A stretch of 40,456 nucleotides of DNA, taken from Rhodothermia bacterium. GTDB lineage: Bacteria; Bacteroidota; Rhodothermia; Rhodothermales; UBA2364. Position numbers and translations under genes: made by a program. The notes under the pieces are model-generated. The model made no database searches. It had not been told where the DNA came from and saw only the letters and a program-made list of their open reading frames with translations. The DNA lies in NCBI GenBank assembly GCA_017303715.1, contig JAFLBZ010000038.1, positions 1-40,456 on the forward strand, read 5' to 3'. This document shows, in pieces, positions 26,102 through 34,134 of this stretch (positions are counted from its first letter, which is position 1; each line of letters starts with the position of its first letter).

Positions 26102-26971
26102 ATGCTCCGGCTTTTATCCCGCTCTAAGAACCGTCTAACATCCGCTCAAGGCGATGCTCTCCCTGCGCCTGCACAAATTTCTGCTCTGGAAGGCGGGCCA
26201 GAGATGGGATTTTTGGATCATTTAGAAGAACTTCGTTGGCACGTTATCAAAGGTGGGGCTGGGATACTGGTGGGCATGATCGTTTGCGGCATCTTCTCGG
26301 AGTTTGTGATGCACCAGTTGCTACTTGGTCCGGCGCGGTCAGATTTCTTTGTGTACCAGTGGTTGGGGCTAAATATTCCACCGATAGACCTCCAGAACCG
26401 TACCATCACAGGCCAGTTTTTTGCGTATTGGGGCACCATTTTTATTGCCGGTTTAACCTTGGGATTACCGGTGGTTATTTATCAGTTTTGGCGCTTTATC
26501 GAGCCGGGGCTTTACCCGCATGAAAAGTCGGGGATGCGGTTTGTGGCTTGGTTTGTTACCTTTTTCTTCATCTTGGGCGTAGCATTTGGGTATAGTGTTT
26601 TGATGCCGATGTCCCTCCAGTTCTTTGCCCGTTTCTCCATCTCCGAGACCATCACCAACCAGTTTGACATTTCGGCTTATTTTGACATGCTTTTTGCTTC
26701 CATTATGGGAACGGGGCTGCTCTTTGAGCTTCCGGTGGTGGTTTATGCCCTTTCTAAACTCCGGATTGTAACACCCGACCTGCTGAGGCGGCAACGACGG
26801 ATGGCGTTGGTGGTTATTTTGATTTTGGCGGCCTTGATTACGCCCTCTACCGATATGATTTCGCAAATCATTGTGGCCATTCCGCTGATGTTGCTCTACG
26901 AATTGTCCATCCAGATTTCAGCCTATGTCAACAAGAAAGAGGAAGAGGCTACCCGAAAAGCACTCGCCTAA
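26102..26971 (+). CDS. tatC: Sec-independent protein translocase TatC
   Basis: 289-aa polytopic membrane protein that recognises twin-arginine signal peptides in the Tat complex. The N-terminal signature MGFLDHLEELRWHV (from residue 35) is followed by six predicted membrane helices. Conserved loops include FWRFIEPGLYPHEK, FFILGVAFGYSVLMP and RRMALVVILILAALITPSTD. A poorly conserved N-terminal extension of about 34 aa is unusual but common in this phylum. No tatA is adjacent. The S41 peptidase gene follows on the same strand. Confidence 0.95.
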   Translation: MLRLLSRSKNRLTSAQGDALPAPAQISALEGGPEMGFLDHLEELRWHVIKGGAGILVGMIVCGIFSEFVMHQLLLGPARSDFFVYQWLGLNIPPIDLQNRTITGQFFAYWGTIFIAGLTLGLPVVIYQFWRFIEPGLYPHEKSGMRFVAWFVTFFFILGVAFGYSVLMPMSLQFFARFSISETITNQFDISAYFDMLFASIMGTGLLFELPVVVYALSKLRIVTPDLLRRQRRMALVVILILAALITPSTDMISQIIVAIPLMLLYELSIQISAYVNKKEEEATRKALA

Positions 26972-27070
26972 CTTTTTTGTTGCCCAAGCATGGTTCAGGC
27001 AAGGTATTTGTTACATTTATCTTCCGAACAACGTCTGTATAGCATCTGTAACTTAACTTCTTCTATGCTC

Positions 27071-28723
27071 ATGAAATACCTGCGTGTCTGGCTGGTGGTG
27101 ATTCCCACTGGTGCATTGCTGTTTTTTGGCTTCCGAAATGATGACTTATTTTTCCAACTCAAGAAAAATTTCACCATCTTTGGGAAGATTTACGAAGAGT
27201 TGGCAACAGGTTATGTTGACCCCGTGGATCCAGAAAAGCTCCTCCGCAAAGGCGTTAATGAGATGATGCGTTCGTTAGACCCCTATACGGTCTTTTTTGA
27301 CGAGGCAGACAACGAAGATGCCGAGATGCAAATGCGGGGCGGCCTCGGTACGATTGGCGTGGCCGTAGGAATGCGCGAAGGCAAGGTGACGGTGATCGAA
27401 CTCTTGGAGGGGTATAGTGCCGCCGACCAAGGCATCCGAGCAGGTGACGTAATCACTCATATTAATGACAAACCAACTTCCGGACAAACCATTCGGGAAT
27501 CGGCCTCGTTGCTGAACGGCGAACCCGGTTCTACGCTTGGTTTACGCATTGAGCGACAAGGGGAAACCGAGCCGCTCAATTTTTCCCTGATTCGGAAAAA
27601 ATTAGAACTCAAAAACGTGACCCATGCCGGATTTGTGGCCGATGATACCACGCGCGGCATTGGCTACATCAAACTGGCACAATTTGGCCGTGATTGCGCC
27701 CGCGAGGTCAAAGAAGCCGTTTTACAGCTCAAAAACACGAATAAACTCAAGGGCTTGGTTTTGGACTTGCGCGGAAATCCGGGCGGTTTATTGGATCAGG
27801 CCATTATGATTACCTCCCTTTTTGTGCCCGAAGGTTCGCCCATCGTCTCTACCAAGGGTCGTTTGGCTACCTCCGAACAATTGGTCAAGAGTGCCGTCCC
27901 ACCCGTCTTGCCCGATACCCCACTCACCATTCTCTTAGACCGCTCCAGCGCCTCGGCCAGCGAGGTGGTCTCTGGTGCCATTCAAGACTTGGATCGTGGG
28001 GTGATTGTCGGGGAAACGTCTTTTGGAAAAGGATTGGTGCAGGCCGTAAGACCATTGGTCTATAATACCTCGATGAAATACACAACAGCCAAGTATTATA
28101 CACCCAGTGGACGCTGTATTCAGGCATTGAACTACTCGGATGTGGACGAAGACGGCGAACCCGTTGCGGTTCCAGACTCACTGCGTAAGTCCTTTAAAAC
28201 CAAAGCTGGACGAACCGTAAAAGATGGCAAAGGCATAGACCCAGACCTGCCCGTAAAAATGGGAACCACCACCGAGTTGGAGCAAGCCCTGCAAAGGCGA
28301 TCGGCCTTCCTGTTTTTTGCCAATCATTTTGCAGCCAACCAGCCCAATATTCCCGCCAACTTTGATGTTACGGACGGGGTATTGAATGACTTCCGGCAAT
28401 GGCTGAGTGGACAAAAGTTTACGTACAAAACCAAGTCCGAAAAAGCACTCGAAAAACTCCAAGCAGAACTGAACAAGGCCGGATATTCCCGATCTACATC
28501 CCAAGCGCAAGCACTACTTACCCAGATTAACCGCGAGAAAAACGAAGACTTTAATAGAAATACGCCCCGCCTAAAGCTCTTACTCCGCTCGGCTATTCTG
28601 GCGCGGTACTATGGCCCCGTTGCTCAGATCAAAGCCCAAATGGTGAATGATCCTTTCCTAACCGAGGCCGAGAAGATTATCCGCGATCCTAAACGATATG
28701 CACAAACTTTGGGGAAGGGATGA
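27071..28723 (+). CDS. S41 C-terminal processing peptidase
   Basis: About 550-aa periplasmic or envelope protease with an N-terminal membrane anchor (YLRVWLVVIPTGALLFFGF). A PDZ domain carries GTIGVAVGMREGKVTV and GIRAGDVITHINDKPT. The catalytic domain has LVLDLRGNPGGLLDQA, the nucleophile region DRSSASASEVVSGAIQD and the Lys of SFGKGLVQ, giving the Ser-Lys dyad of CTPs. ATGs at 27065 and 27071 are both plausible starts, while an upstream frame from 26990 is unlikely. It probably degrades or processes exported proteins and is likely co-transcribed with tatC. Confidence 0.93.
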   Translation: MKYLRVWLVVIPTGALLFFGFRNDDLFFQLKKNFTIFGKIYEELATGYVDPVDPEKLLRKGVNEMMRSLDPYTVFFDEADNEDAEMQMRGGLGTIGVAVGMREGKVTVIELLEGYSAADQGIRAGDVITHINDKPTSGQTIRESASLLNGEPGSTLGLRIERQGETEPLNFSLIRKKLELKNVTHAGFVADDTTRGIGYIKLAQFGRDCAREVKEAVLQLKNTNKLKGLVLDLRGNPGGLLDQAIMITSLFVPEGSPIVSTKGRLATSEQLVKSAVPPVLPDTPLTILLDRSSASASEVVSGAIQDLDRGVIVGETSFGKGLVQAVRPLVYNTSMKYTTAKYYTPSGRCIQALNYSDVDEDGEPVAVPDSLRKSFKTKAGRTVKDGKGIDPDLPVKMGTTTELEQALQRRSAFLFFANHFAANQPNIPANFDVTDGVLNDFRQWLSGQKFTYKTKSEKALEKLQAELNKAGYSRSTSQAQALLTQINREKNEDFNRNTPRLKLLLRSAILARYYGPVAQIKAQMVNDPFLTEAEKIIRDPKRYAQTLGKG

Positions 28724-28776
28724 TGGAGAAGGGGGTTGTAAAAAGTGTTATCGCTTGTTTTTTTCTGTAGAACGGC

Positions 28777-28909
28777 TTTCGACGAAGATGCCACCCCTAC
28801 GGGGCTTTTCTGTTCGTTTGGGAACGGCTTTCTACGAAGATGTCACCCCGCTGGGGCTTTTCTGTTCGTTTGGTGACGGCTTTCTACGAAGATGTCGCCC
28901 GCTGGGGCT
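28777..28909. repeat. 52-bp tandem A array, 3 copies
   Basis: The (T/G)ACGAAGATG core recurs at 28781, 28833 and 28885, exactly 52 bp apart. Each copy carries a CCCC...GGGG mini-hairpin with loop variants (CCCCTACGGGG, CCCCGCTGGGG). Confidence 0.95.
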
Positions 28910-29314
28910 GTGCTTGGTCATGGCTAAAGCCGAAGGTGTTATCCGTTCCACGCAACCCCACGCTGAAGCATGGGGTTAATATGATGCCGGAGAACAAGTG
29001 GCAACGTCGCTCGTCTGAATGGAGATATAAAGCAAGTAAAAACAAATCCAAATACCATATTAACGCCGTCCTTGAGGGCGAGGATGAACGCAACCCAAAA
29101 GCAATAGCTTGGAAGAGATGAAAAGCCAAGCAAGGCATTAACGCCTTCGGTTAGGGCGGAGTAGTCGGCGTACAAACCCAAAAGTAATAGCTCGCCAGAG
29201 ACAAGAAGTAAAGCGATTAACTCCGTCCTTCAGGGCGGAGTAGTCGGCCCCGAATAGTATTGGGCTTTAGCCCTGAACGATGGCAAAAGGCGAATGCCGT
29301 GCGCTGGAAACGGG

Positions 29315-29395
29315 TTTCTACGAAGATGTCACCCCGCTGGGGCTTTTCTGTTCGTTTGGTGACGGCATTCTACGAAGATGTCGCTCGCTGGGGCT
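29315..29395. repeat. 52-bp tandem A array, 2 copies
   Basis: Cores at 29319 and 29371, 52 bp apart. The second copy has a mutated stem (GCTCGCTGGGGC). Confidence 0.95.
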
Positions 29396-29715
29396 GTGCT
29401 TGGTCATGGCTAAAGCCGAAGGTGTTATCCGTTGCACGCAACCCCACGCTGAAGCATGGGGTTAATTTCAAGCGAGAAAACAAGTGGCAACGTCGCTCGT
29501 CTGAATGGAGATATGAACAACCAAAAGCAATAGCTTGGAAGAGATGAAAAGCCAAGCAAGGCATTAACGCCTTCCTTCAGGGCGGAGGCATCAAGCAAGA
29601 ACTACACATAATGCAATACTAACTCCGTCCTTTAGGGCGGAGTAGTCGGCCCCGAACAGTATTGGGCTTTAGCCCTGAACGATGGCAAAAGGCGAATGCC
29701 GTGCGCTGGAAATGG

Positions 29716-29797
29716 TTTTCGACGAAGATGCCACCCCTACGGGGCTTTTCTGTTCGTTTGGTGACGGCATTCTACGAAGATGTCGCCCGCTGGGGCT
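29716..29797. repeat. 52-bp tandem A array, 2 copies
   Basis: Cores at 29721 and 29773, 52 bp apart, flanked by D upstream and B downstream as in the other arrays. Confidence 0.95.
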
Positions 29798-29908
29798 GTG
29801 CTTGGTCATGGCTAAAGCCGAAGGTGATAGCCGTTGCACGCAACCCCACGCTGAAGCATGGGGTTAATATGATGCCGGAGGACAAGTGGCAACGTCGCTC
29901 GTCTGATG

Positions 29909-30293
29909 AACCATAACGCACGTTATTTTTGCGCCATGCACGCTGGCGTAAGAAGCACCCAAACCCCTTATTACAAAGAAACTCAAAATTTTTATTGTGA
30001 ATAAATATGCGTTTGGAAAGAACCCATAGAAAAAAGGGCTTCAATCCTTCATACACTATTGAGATTTGACCCAATAACCTGTATATTCTGTGTGTTCCTG
30101 TCTGGTGTTCCCCCTCTATACTGTTTACTTGTAATTAATCTGAGCCATACGGATAATACCTTAAACCAAAAAACCACAGCTTTTGCGTATGGTTAGCTTG
30201 AAAACGTTTTTGGTTATACGCCCTTAACACAAGCCCCACCGCATTATGCTTATTTTATACCCACTACTTATTTCACAACTTTAAACACACACG
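29909..30293. other. Promoter/5-prime region of T9SS cargo gene
   Basis: AT-rich spacer of 385 bp between the truncated B unit and the T9SS cargo gene. No gene supported. It is the likely promoter region, but no clear -33/-7 pair could be fixed. Confidence 0.4.
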
Positions 30294-31478
30294 ATGATGA
30301 AAAAAATAGTTACGATTTTGTTTTTACTCTTTGCGGTAAATGTCTGGAATGTACAGGCGCAGACGACATTAGCGGCAGGGCAACTTGTTGTACTTGGGTT
30401 TAACATGGATGATCCAGATCAAGTTTCTTTTATGCCCTTAGTTGATATAGCAGCAGGTACTGTAATAAAATTTACAGATAACGGTTGGACATCAGCAGGT
30501 GCTTTTCGGACTGCTGAAGGGATTATTACTTATACTGCACCGAGCGCCGTAACAGCAGGAACAATTATCACCTTTACAAACCCTGTAGCATCACCTTTTA
30601 CTTCTTCTGGCAGTTTTCTTTTCTCAGCCTCTGGAGATCAACTACTTGTTTATCAAGGCGCAGAAGCTACACCTACGTTTCTTTTTGCCATAAACAATGA
30701 AGGAAGTGCTTGGCAAGCAGATGCAACGAATGCTAATACATCAGCTATTCCAACAGGATTAACAAATGGTACTAATGCTGTTGCACTGCCCGAATTAGAT
30801 AATTACATATACACTGGCCCAACTGGAAATGTTACACAAATTTTAGAAAATGTCACTGATCCTGCAAATTGGACAGGGAGTGAAACGGTTTATCAAACAA
30901 TGCCAACAACAAGCCCCCTCCCCATCGAATTGGCGGACTTCACGGCGCAAACCAGCAACGGAGACGTAACGCTGAACTGGCAAACCATCTCGGAGATCAA
31001 CAGCGATGTATTTGAGGTGCAACACTTGGCGGGCGGCGAATGGGTAACCGTAGCAACCGTACAAGCTGCTGGCGCCAGCACGGATGTCCGTTCCTATACG
31101 CAAGCCGTAAAAGGGCTACAGGTGGGTACACATTATTTCCGCCTCAAGAGCGTTGACAAAGACGGTGGCGTAAAATACAGCAAACAAATTGCCGTAGCGG
31201 TCGAGGTTCCGGGTACGTTCGTCATGAATCCAGCGTATCCAAACCCGTTTAATCCGCAAACCACCCTTACTTTTGCGGTTGCCAAAAAACAAGCCGTTAC
31301 CATGACGTTGTTCAATGCTTTGGGCCAGCAAATTTCGGTACTCTACCAAGGCTCGCCAGAGGCGAATACCCTCCAAACCGTACAACTGAATGGCAGTACT
31401 CTCCAAAGCGGTGCCTATTTTGTTCGCTTGACGGGTGAGAACTTCAGCGGGATGCAAAAAGTGATGTTGGTGAAATAA
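30294..31478 (+). CDS. Secreted protein with T9SS type A sorting domain
   Basis: 394-aa exported protein. Signal peptide MMKKIVTILFLLFAVNVW... ending near VQAQ. The N-terminal half (about 25-200) has a lamin-tail-like/beta-sandwich pattern (GQLVVLGFNMDDPDQVSFMP, GTVIKFTDNGWTS). The C-terminal half begins SPLPIELADFTAQ, a common Bacteroidota linker, followed by a fibronectin-like region (VFEVQHLAGG) and the T9SS sorting domain AYPNPFNPQTTLTFAV ... MTLFNALGQQI ... GAYFVRL ... MQKVMLVK. The first ~610 bp are clearly AT-richer than the rest, so the gene looks mosaic. Repeat clusters 2 and 3 flank it. Confidence 0.9.
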   Translation: MMKKIVTILFLLFAVNVWNVQAQTTLAAGQLVVLGFNMDDPDQVSFMPLVDIAAGTVIKFTDNGWTSAGAFRTAEGIITYTAPSAVTAGTIITFTNPVASPFTSSGSFLFSASGDQLLVYQGAEATPTFLFAINNEGSAWQADATNANTSAIPTGLTNGTNAVALPELDNYIYTGPTGNVTQILENVTDPANWTGSETVYQTMPTTSPLPIELADFTAQTSNGDVTLNWQTISEINSDVFEVQHLAGGEWVTVATVQAAGASTDVRSYTQAVKGLQVGTHYFRLKSVDKDGGVKYSKQIAVAVEVPGTFVMNPAYPNPFNPQTTLTFAVAKKQAVTMTLFNALGQQISVLYQGSPEANTLQTVQLNGSTLQSGAYFVRLTGENFSGMQKVMLVK

Positions 31479-31505
31479 GCCGCATCTTTCCTCAAGAAAA
31501 TCAAG

Positions 31506-31535
31506 CTCGGTCGCCAACGGTGGCCGAGTTTTTTT
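31506..31535 (+). terminator. Strong intrinsic terminator after T9SS cargo gene
   Basis: CTCGGTCGCC (31506-31515) pairs with GGTGGCCGAG (31519-31528) around a 3-nt loop, followed by seven T residues. Confidence 0.92.
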
Positions 31536-31597
31536 GTTTGTGACCTATGCCGCCCTTCTGTGTCCATATAGCCATTTCGCCGCCCAAATCACAATGA

Positions 31598-31732
31598 GTT
31601 TCTACGAAGATGTCACCCCTACGGGGCTTTTCTGTTCGTTTGGTGACGCCTTTCTACGAAGATGCCACCCCTACGGGGCTTTTCTGTTCGTTTGGTGACG
31701 CCTTTCTACGAAGATGCCACCCCTACGGGGCT
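31598..31732. repeat. 52-bp tandem A array, 3 copies
   Basis: Cores TACGAAGATG at 31603, 31655 and 31707. Copies 2 and 3 are nearly identical, indicating recent duplication. Confidence 0.95.
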
Positions 31733-32072
31733 GTGCTTGGTCATGGCTAAAGCCGAAGGTGTTATCCGTTGTACGCAACCCCACGCTGAAGCATGGGGTT
31801 AATATGATGCCGGAGAACAGGTGGCAACGCCGCTCGTCTGAATGGAGATATGAACAACCAAAAGCAATAGCTTGCCAGAGACGAGAAGTAAAGCGATTAA
31901 CGCCTTCGGTTAGGGCGGAGTAGTCGGCGTACAAACCCAAAAGCAATAGCTTGCCAGAGACGAGAAGTAAAGCGATTAACGCCTTCGGTTAGGGCGGAGT
32001 AGTAGGCTCCGAATAGTATTGGGCTTTAGCCCTGAACGATGGCAAAAGGCGAATGCCGTGCGCTGGAAATGG

Positions 32073-32311
32073 TTTTCGACGAAGATGCCACCCCTACGGG
32101 GCTTTGGTGTTCGTTTGGTGACGGCATTCTACGAAGATGTCACCCCTACGGGGCTTTTCTGTTCGTTTGGTGACGGCATTCTACGAAGATGCCACCCCTA
32201 CGGGGCTTTGGTGTTCGTTTGGTGACGGCATTCTACGAAGATGTCGCCCCTACGGGGCTTTTCTGTTCGTTTGGTGACGGCATTCTACGAAGATGCCACC
32301 CCTACGGGGCT
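32073..32311. repeat. 52-bp tandem A array, 5 copies
   Basis: Cores at 32078, 32130, 32182, 32234 and 32286. Alternating variants (GGGGCTTTGGTGTTCG versus GGGGCTTTTCTGTTCG, and GATGCC versus GATGTC) suggest a two-unit duplication. Confidence 0.95.
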
Positions 32312-32334
32312 GTGCTTAGTCATGGCTAAAGCCG

Positions 32335-32428
32335 AAGGTGTTATCCGTTGCACGCAACCCCACGCTGAAGCATGGGGTTAAAAGGTGTTATCCGTTGCAC
32401 GCAACCCCACGCTGAAGCATGGGGTTAA
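32335..32428. repeat. 47-bp exact tandem duplication within a B unit
   Basis: 32335-32381 and 32382-32428 are identical and each contains the whole CCCCACGCTGAAGCATGGGG hairpin, so this B unit has two such hairpins in a row. Confidence 0.95.
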
Positions 32429-32626
32429 TATGATGCCGGAGAACAGGTCGCAACGTCGCTCGTCTGAATGGAGATGTAAAGGCAATCGAAAGATTAACGC
32501 CGTTCCGATGCGGCTAAAAATACGCAATAATATATTTCGAAAATTATCTTATGAAAGTTTATTTTAAGATACTATACCGATTTTGGGAGCTATTTTTTAA
32601 TGTTATAAGCACTTGCTAATTATTTT

Positions 32627-33556
32627 TCAATTCGCTTTAGACATCTGCCTTGCGAGTTTGCCTTGAAAGCGTCTTGAAACTGGAATGGGATCGGGTACAT
32701 TTCGCAATTTCAGGCGGTATCCTTGTGCATTGCCAAAGACTTGCTCTACATGTTCTAAGTTTACGATAAATGCACGGTGACACCGAAAAAACGAACAAAT
32801 ACCTTCCAACTCTAAGGCTACTCTTTTGAGTGTACTACGGAGGAGATGTTGAACAAGAACTCCTTCGGGATTTAGATAATAAACCTGCACATAGTTGTCC
32901 GCTGCTGTCATATAGCGTAAAGACTCTGGTGAAACAGTTAGACTTTCGCGGAGGTTGTCTGAATTTAAGACCACATGGTTTGGAGTTCGACAAGGCAAGT
33001 TTGTTTGCGTAAGGTCTTGCTCCTCCGTTTTAGAAAGTGGTGTATCTGGCGCTGGCTCCACCTCAAATTGGACTGACCAAAGTTGCGCCTGACGAATATG
33101 TGCTTGTAACGTGCGCATATATAACCACATTAGGAAAACTCCTGCGGGCATCATGGTTATGGCTCCTAACTTTAGACTTGACAAGGCCACAAATTCCCAA
33201 GTTGGCACACCAATCTTCGTAAAGCGCGCATAAATGACTAAGGCCAATACCACCGTTCCAAAAGACCAACATGTATAAAGGATTGCAGAGGAGACCCGCC
33301 AATCCTGATCATCTAATCTGTAATTGAATAAAAAACGTAATCCTATACCATTTAAAGACATAACCAAAAAACCGATGAACGTTGCTCCAACCGTATATGA
33401 CAGATGGTCTCTCGAATGAAAAGCATCTATGCCAAAAGGTTCAAAAATAGCTACAAAAACGAAAATGAAGACCACAAATCCAGCATTCATCCAGAGTTGA
33501 TCCCGAAATTGAACAACAATTGGAAACGGCTTATGTAGAAAAGAAAAAGAGCACAT
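32627..33556 (-). CDS. Membrane-anchored LytTR DNA-binding regulator
   Basis: About 309 aa from ATG 33556; the frame extends to 33604 with a Cys/Phe-rich, doubtful N-terminus. Four hydrophobic segments follow (NAGFVVFIFVFVAIFEPFGI, YTVGATFIGFLVMSLNGIG, VVLALVIYARF, LGAITMMPAGVFLMWLYM). The C-terminal LytTR domain has SLRYMTAADNYVQVYY, LLRSTLKRV, FFRCHRAFIVNLEHVEQV and PVSRRFQGKLARQM. Such proteins combine an inner-membrane sensor with direct promoter binding and lack a receiver domain. It lies beside several surface-protein genes, which may be its targets, although this is inferred from proximity only. Confidence 0.88.
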   Translation of the reverse strand: MCSFSFLHKPFPIVVQFRDQLWMNAGFVVFIFVFVAIFEPFGIDAFHSRDHLSYTVGATFIGFLVMSLNGIGLRFLFNYRLDDQDWRVSSAILYTCWSFGTVVLALVIYARFTKIGVPTWEFVALSSLKLGAITMMPAGVFLMWLYMRTLQAHIRQAQLWSVQFEVEPAPDTPLSKTEEQDLTQTNLPCRTPNHVVLNSDNLRESLTVSPESLRYMTAADNYVQVYYLNPEGVLVQHLLRSTLKRVALELEGICSFFRCHRAFIVNLEHVEQVFGNAQGYRLKLRNVPDPIPVSRRFQGKLARQMSKAN

Positions 33557-34134
33557 AGATAAGAAAAAGCAAGCAAAAAAGAAAAAGCAAATAGAACAAG
33601 ACAAAGACTAAGATACAACGAAATCAATTAAGATGATGGTAGGGAAATGAAAACAAGCAGGATTCATGAAGATTTATTTCTGAGCAAAGTACCGCCGTTG
33701 TGCCCTATTTACGCTGCATCTTTCTAATCATGTATCTGTAGGGGGATGAAAACCCAAAAAGGCAGCAGAAGGCAATACAATTTAACCGTCAAGTTTTTAG
33801 AGATAAGTTGAATAAAACCTTTAGCAGTACGCTTGATTTTATACGTGATAGTAGGGATTTGAGACGCACGACGGTTTGTGTAAATGATTAGAGAATGGGT
33901 ACTTCCAGATGCAGGGTTTGCAGTCTATCATGGCTGCTAGCCCGATAACCCACAAACACACGTAAGACTTGGCAATTTTGTATCTGCATGTACCATAGGT
34001 TGCTGGGTAAAGAACGTGTATTTACGGTAGAAAACCAATATCACGAAGTAGCAGCACAAGTATTCCTTTACAAGCGGAGGTGGTATGACATTACGCCAAG
34101 TGTTACCAAGCCGGCCTAATTGATGTTACAGACC
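33557..34134. other. Intergenic region with an unidentified relic frame
   Basis: About 580 bp. A plus-strand frame of 57 codons without a start (33949-34119) ends in RRWYDITPSVTKPA and may be the tail of a decayed gene, but I could not match it to a family. The rest appears non-coding. Confidence 0.4.

Larger units (their letters stand above)
28777..29908. repeat. Hairpin repeat cluster 2 (three A-B-C-D super-repeats)
   Basis: Starts 54 bp after the S41 gene stop. Composition in order: A x3 (28777-28909), B (28910-29027), two degenerate C units, a canonical C (palindrome near 29220-29241), D (about 29254-29313), A x2 (29315-29395), B, two C, D (about 29647-29715), A x2 (29716-29797), and a B truncated at about 29908. 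Super-repeat spacing is 538 and 401 bp, the difference coming from copy number of A and C. The cluster is non-coding: apparent frames only follow the repeats. Confidence 0.93.
31598..32510. repeat. Hairpin repeat cluster 3 (two super-repeats)
   Basis: Order: A x3 (31598-31732), B (31733-31850), two C units (GGTTAGGGCGGAG palindromes near 31905-31920 and 31985-32000, embedded in an ~80-bp direct duplication), D (about 32013-32070), A x5 (32073-32311) and B. A 47-bp internal tandem duplication follows (32335-32428), and then a degenerate end near 32510. It begins 60 bp after the T9SS gene terminator. No coding content is supported. Confidence 0.93.

Noticed and set aside
28777-29908. Short open frames with shared peptide phrases inside the repeat clusters
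   Set aside because: They follow the repeat modules in both strands, lack ribosome binding sites and change frame with each copy. The repeated peptides are translations of a repeat, not a protein family.
32073-32311. CRISPR array
   Set aside because: The 52-bp units are contiguous with no unique spacers, and no cas genes are present. The same applies to the 19-bp units at 5289-5364.
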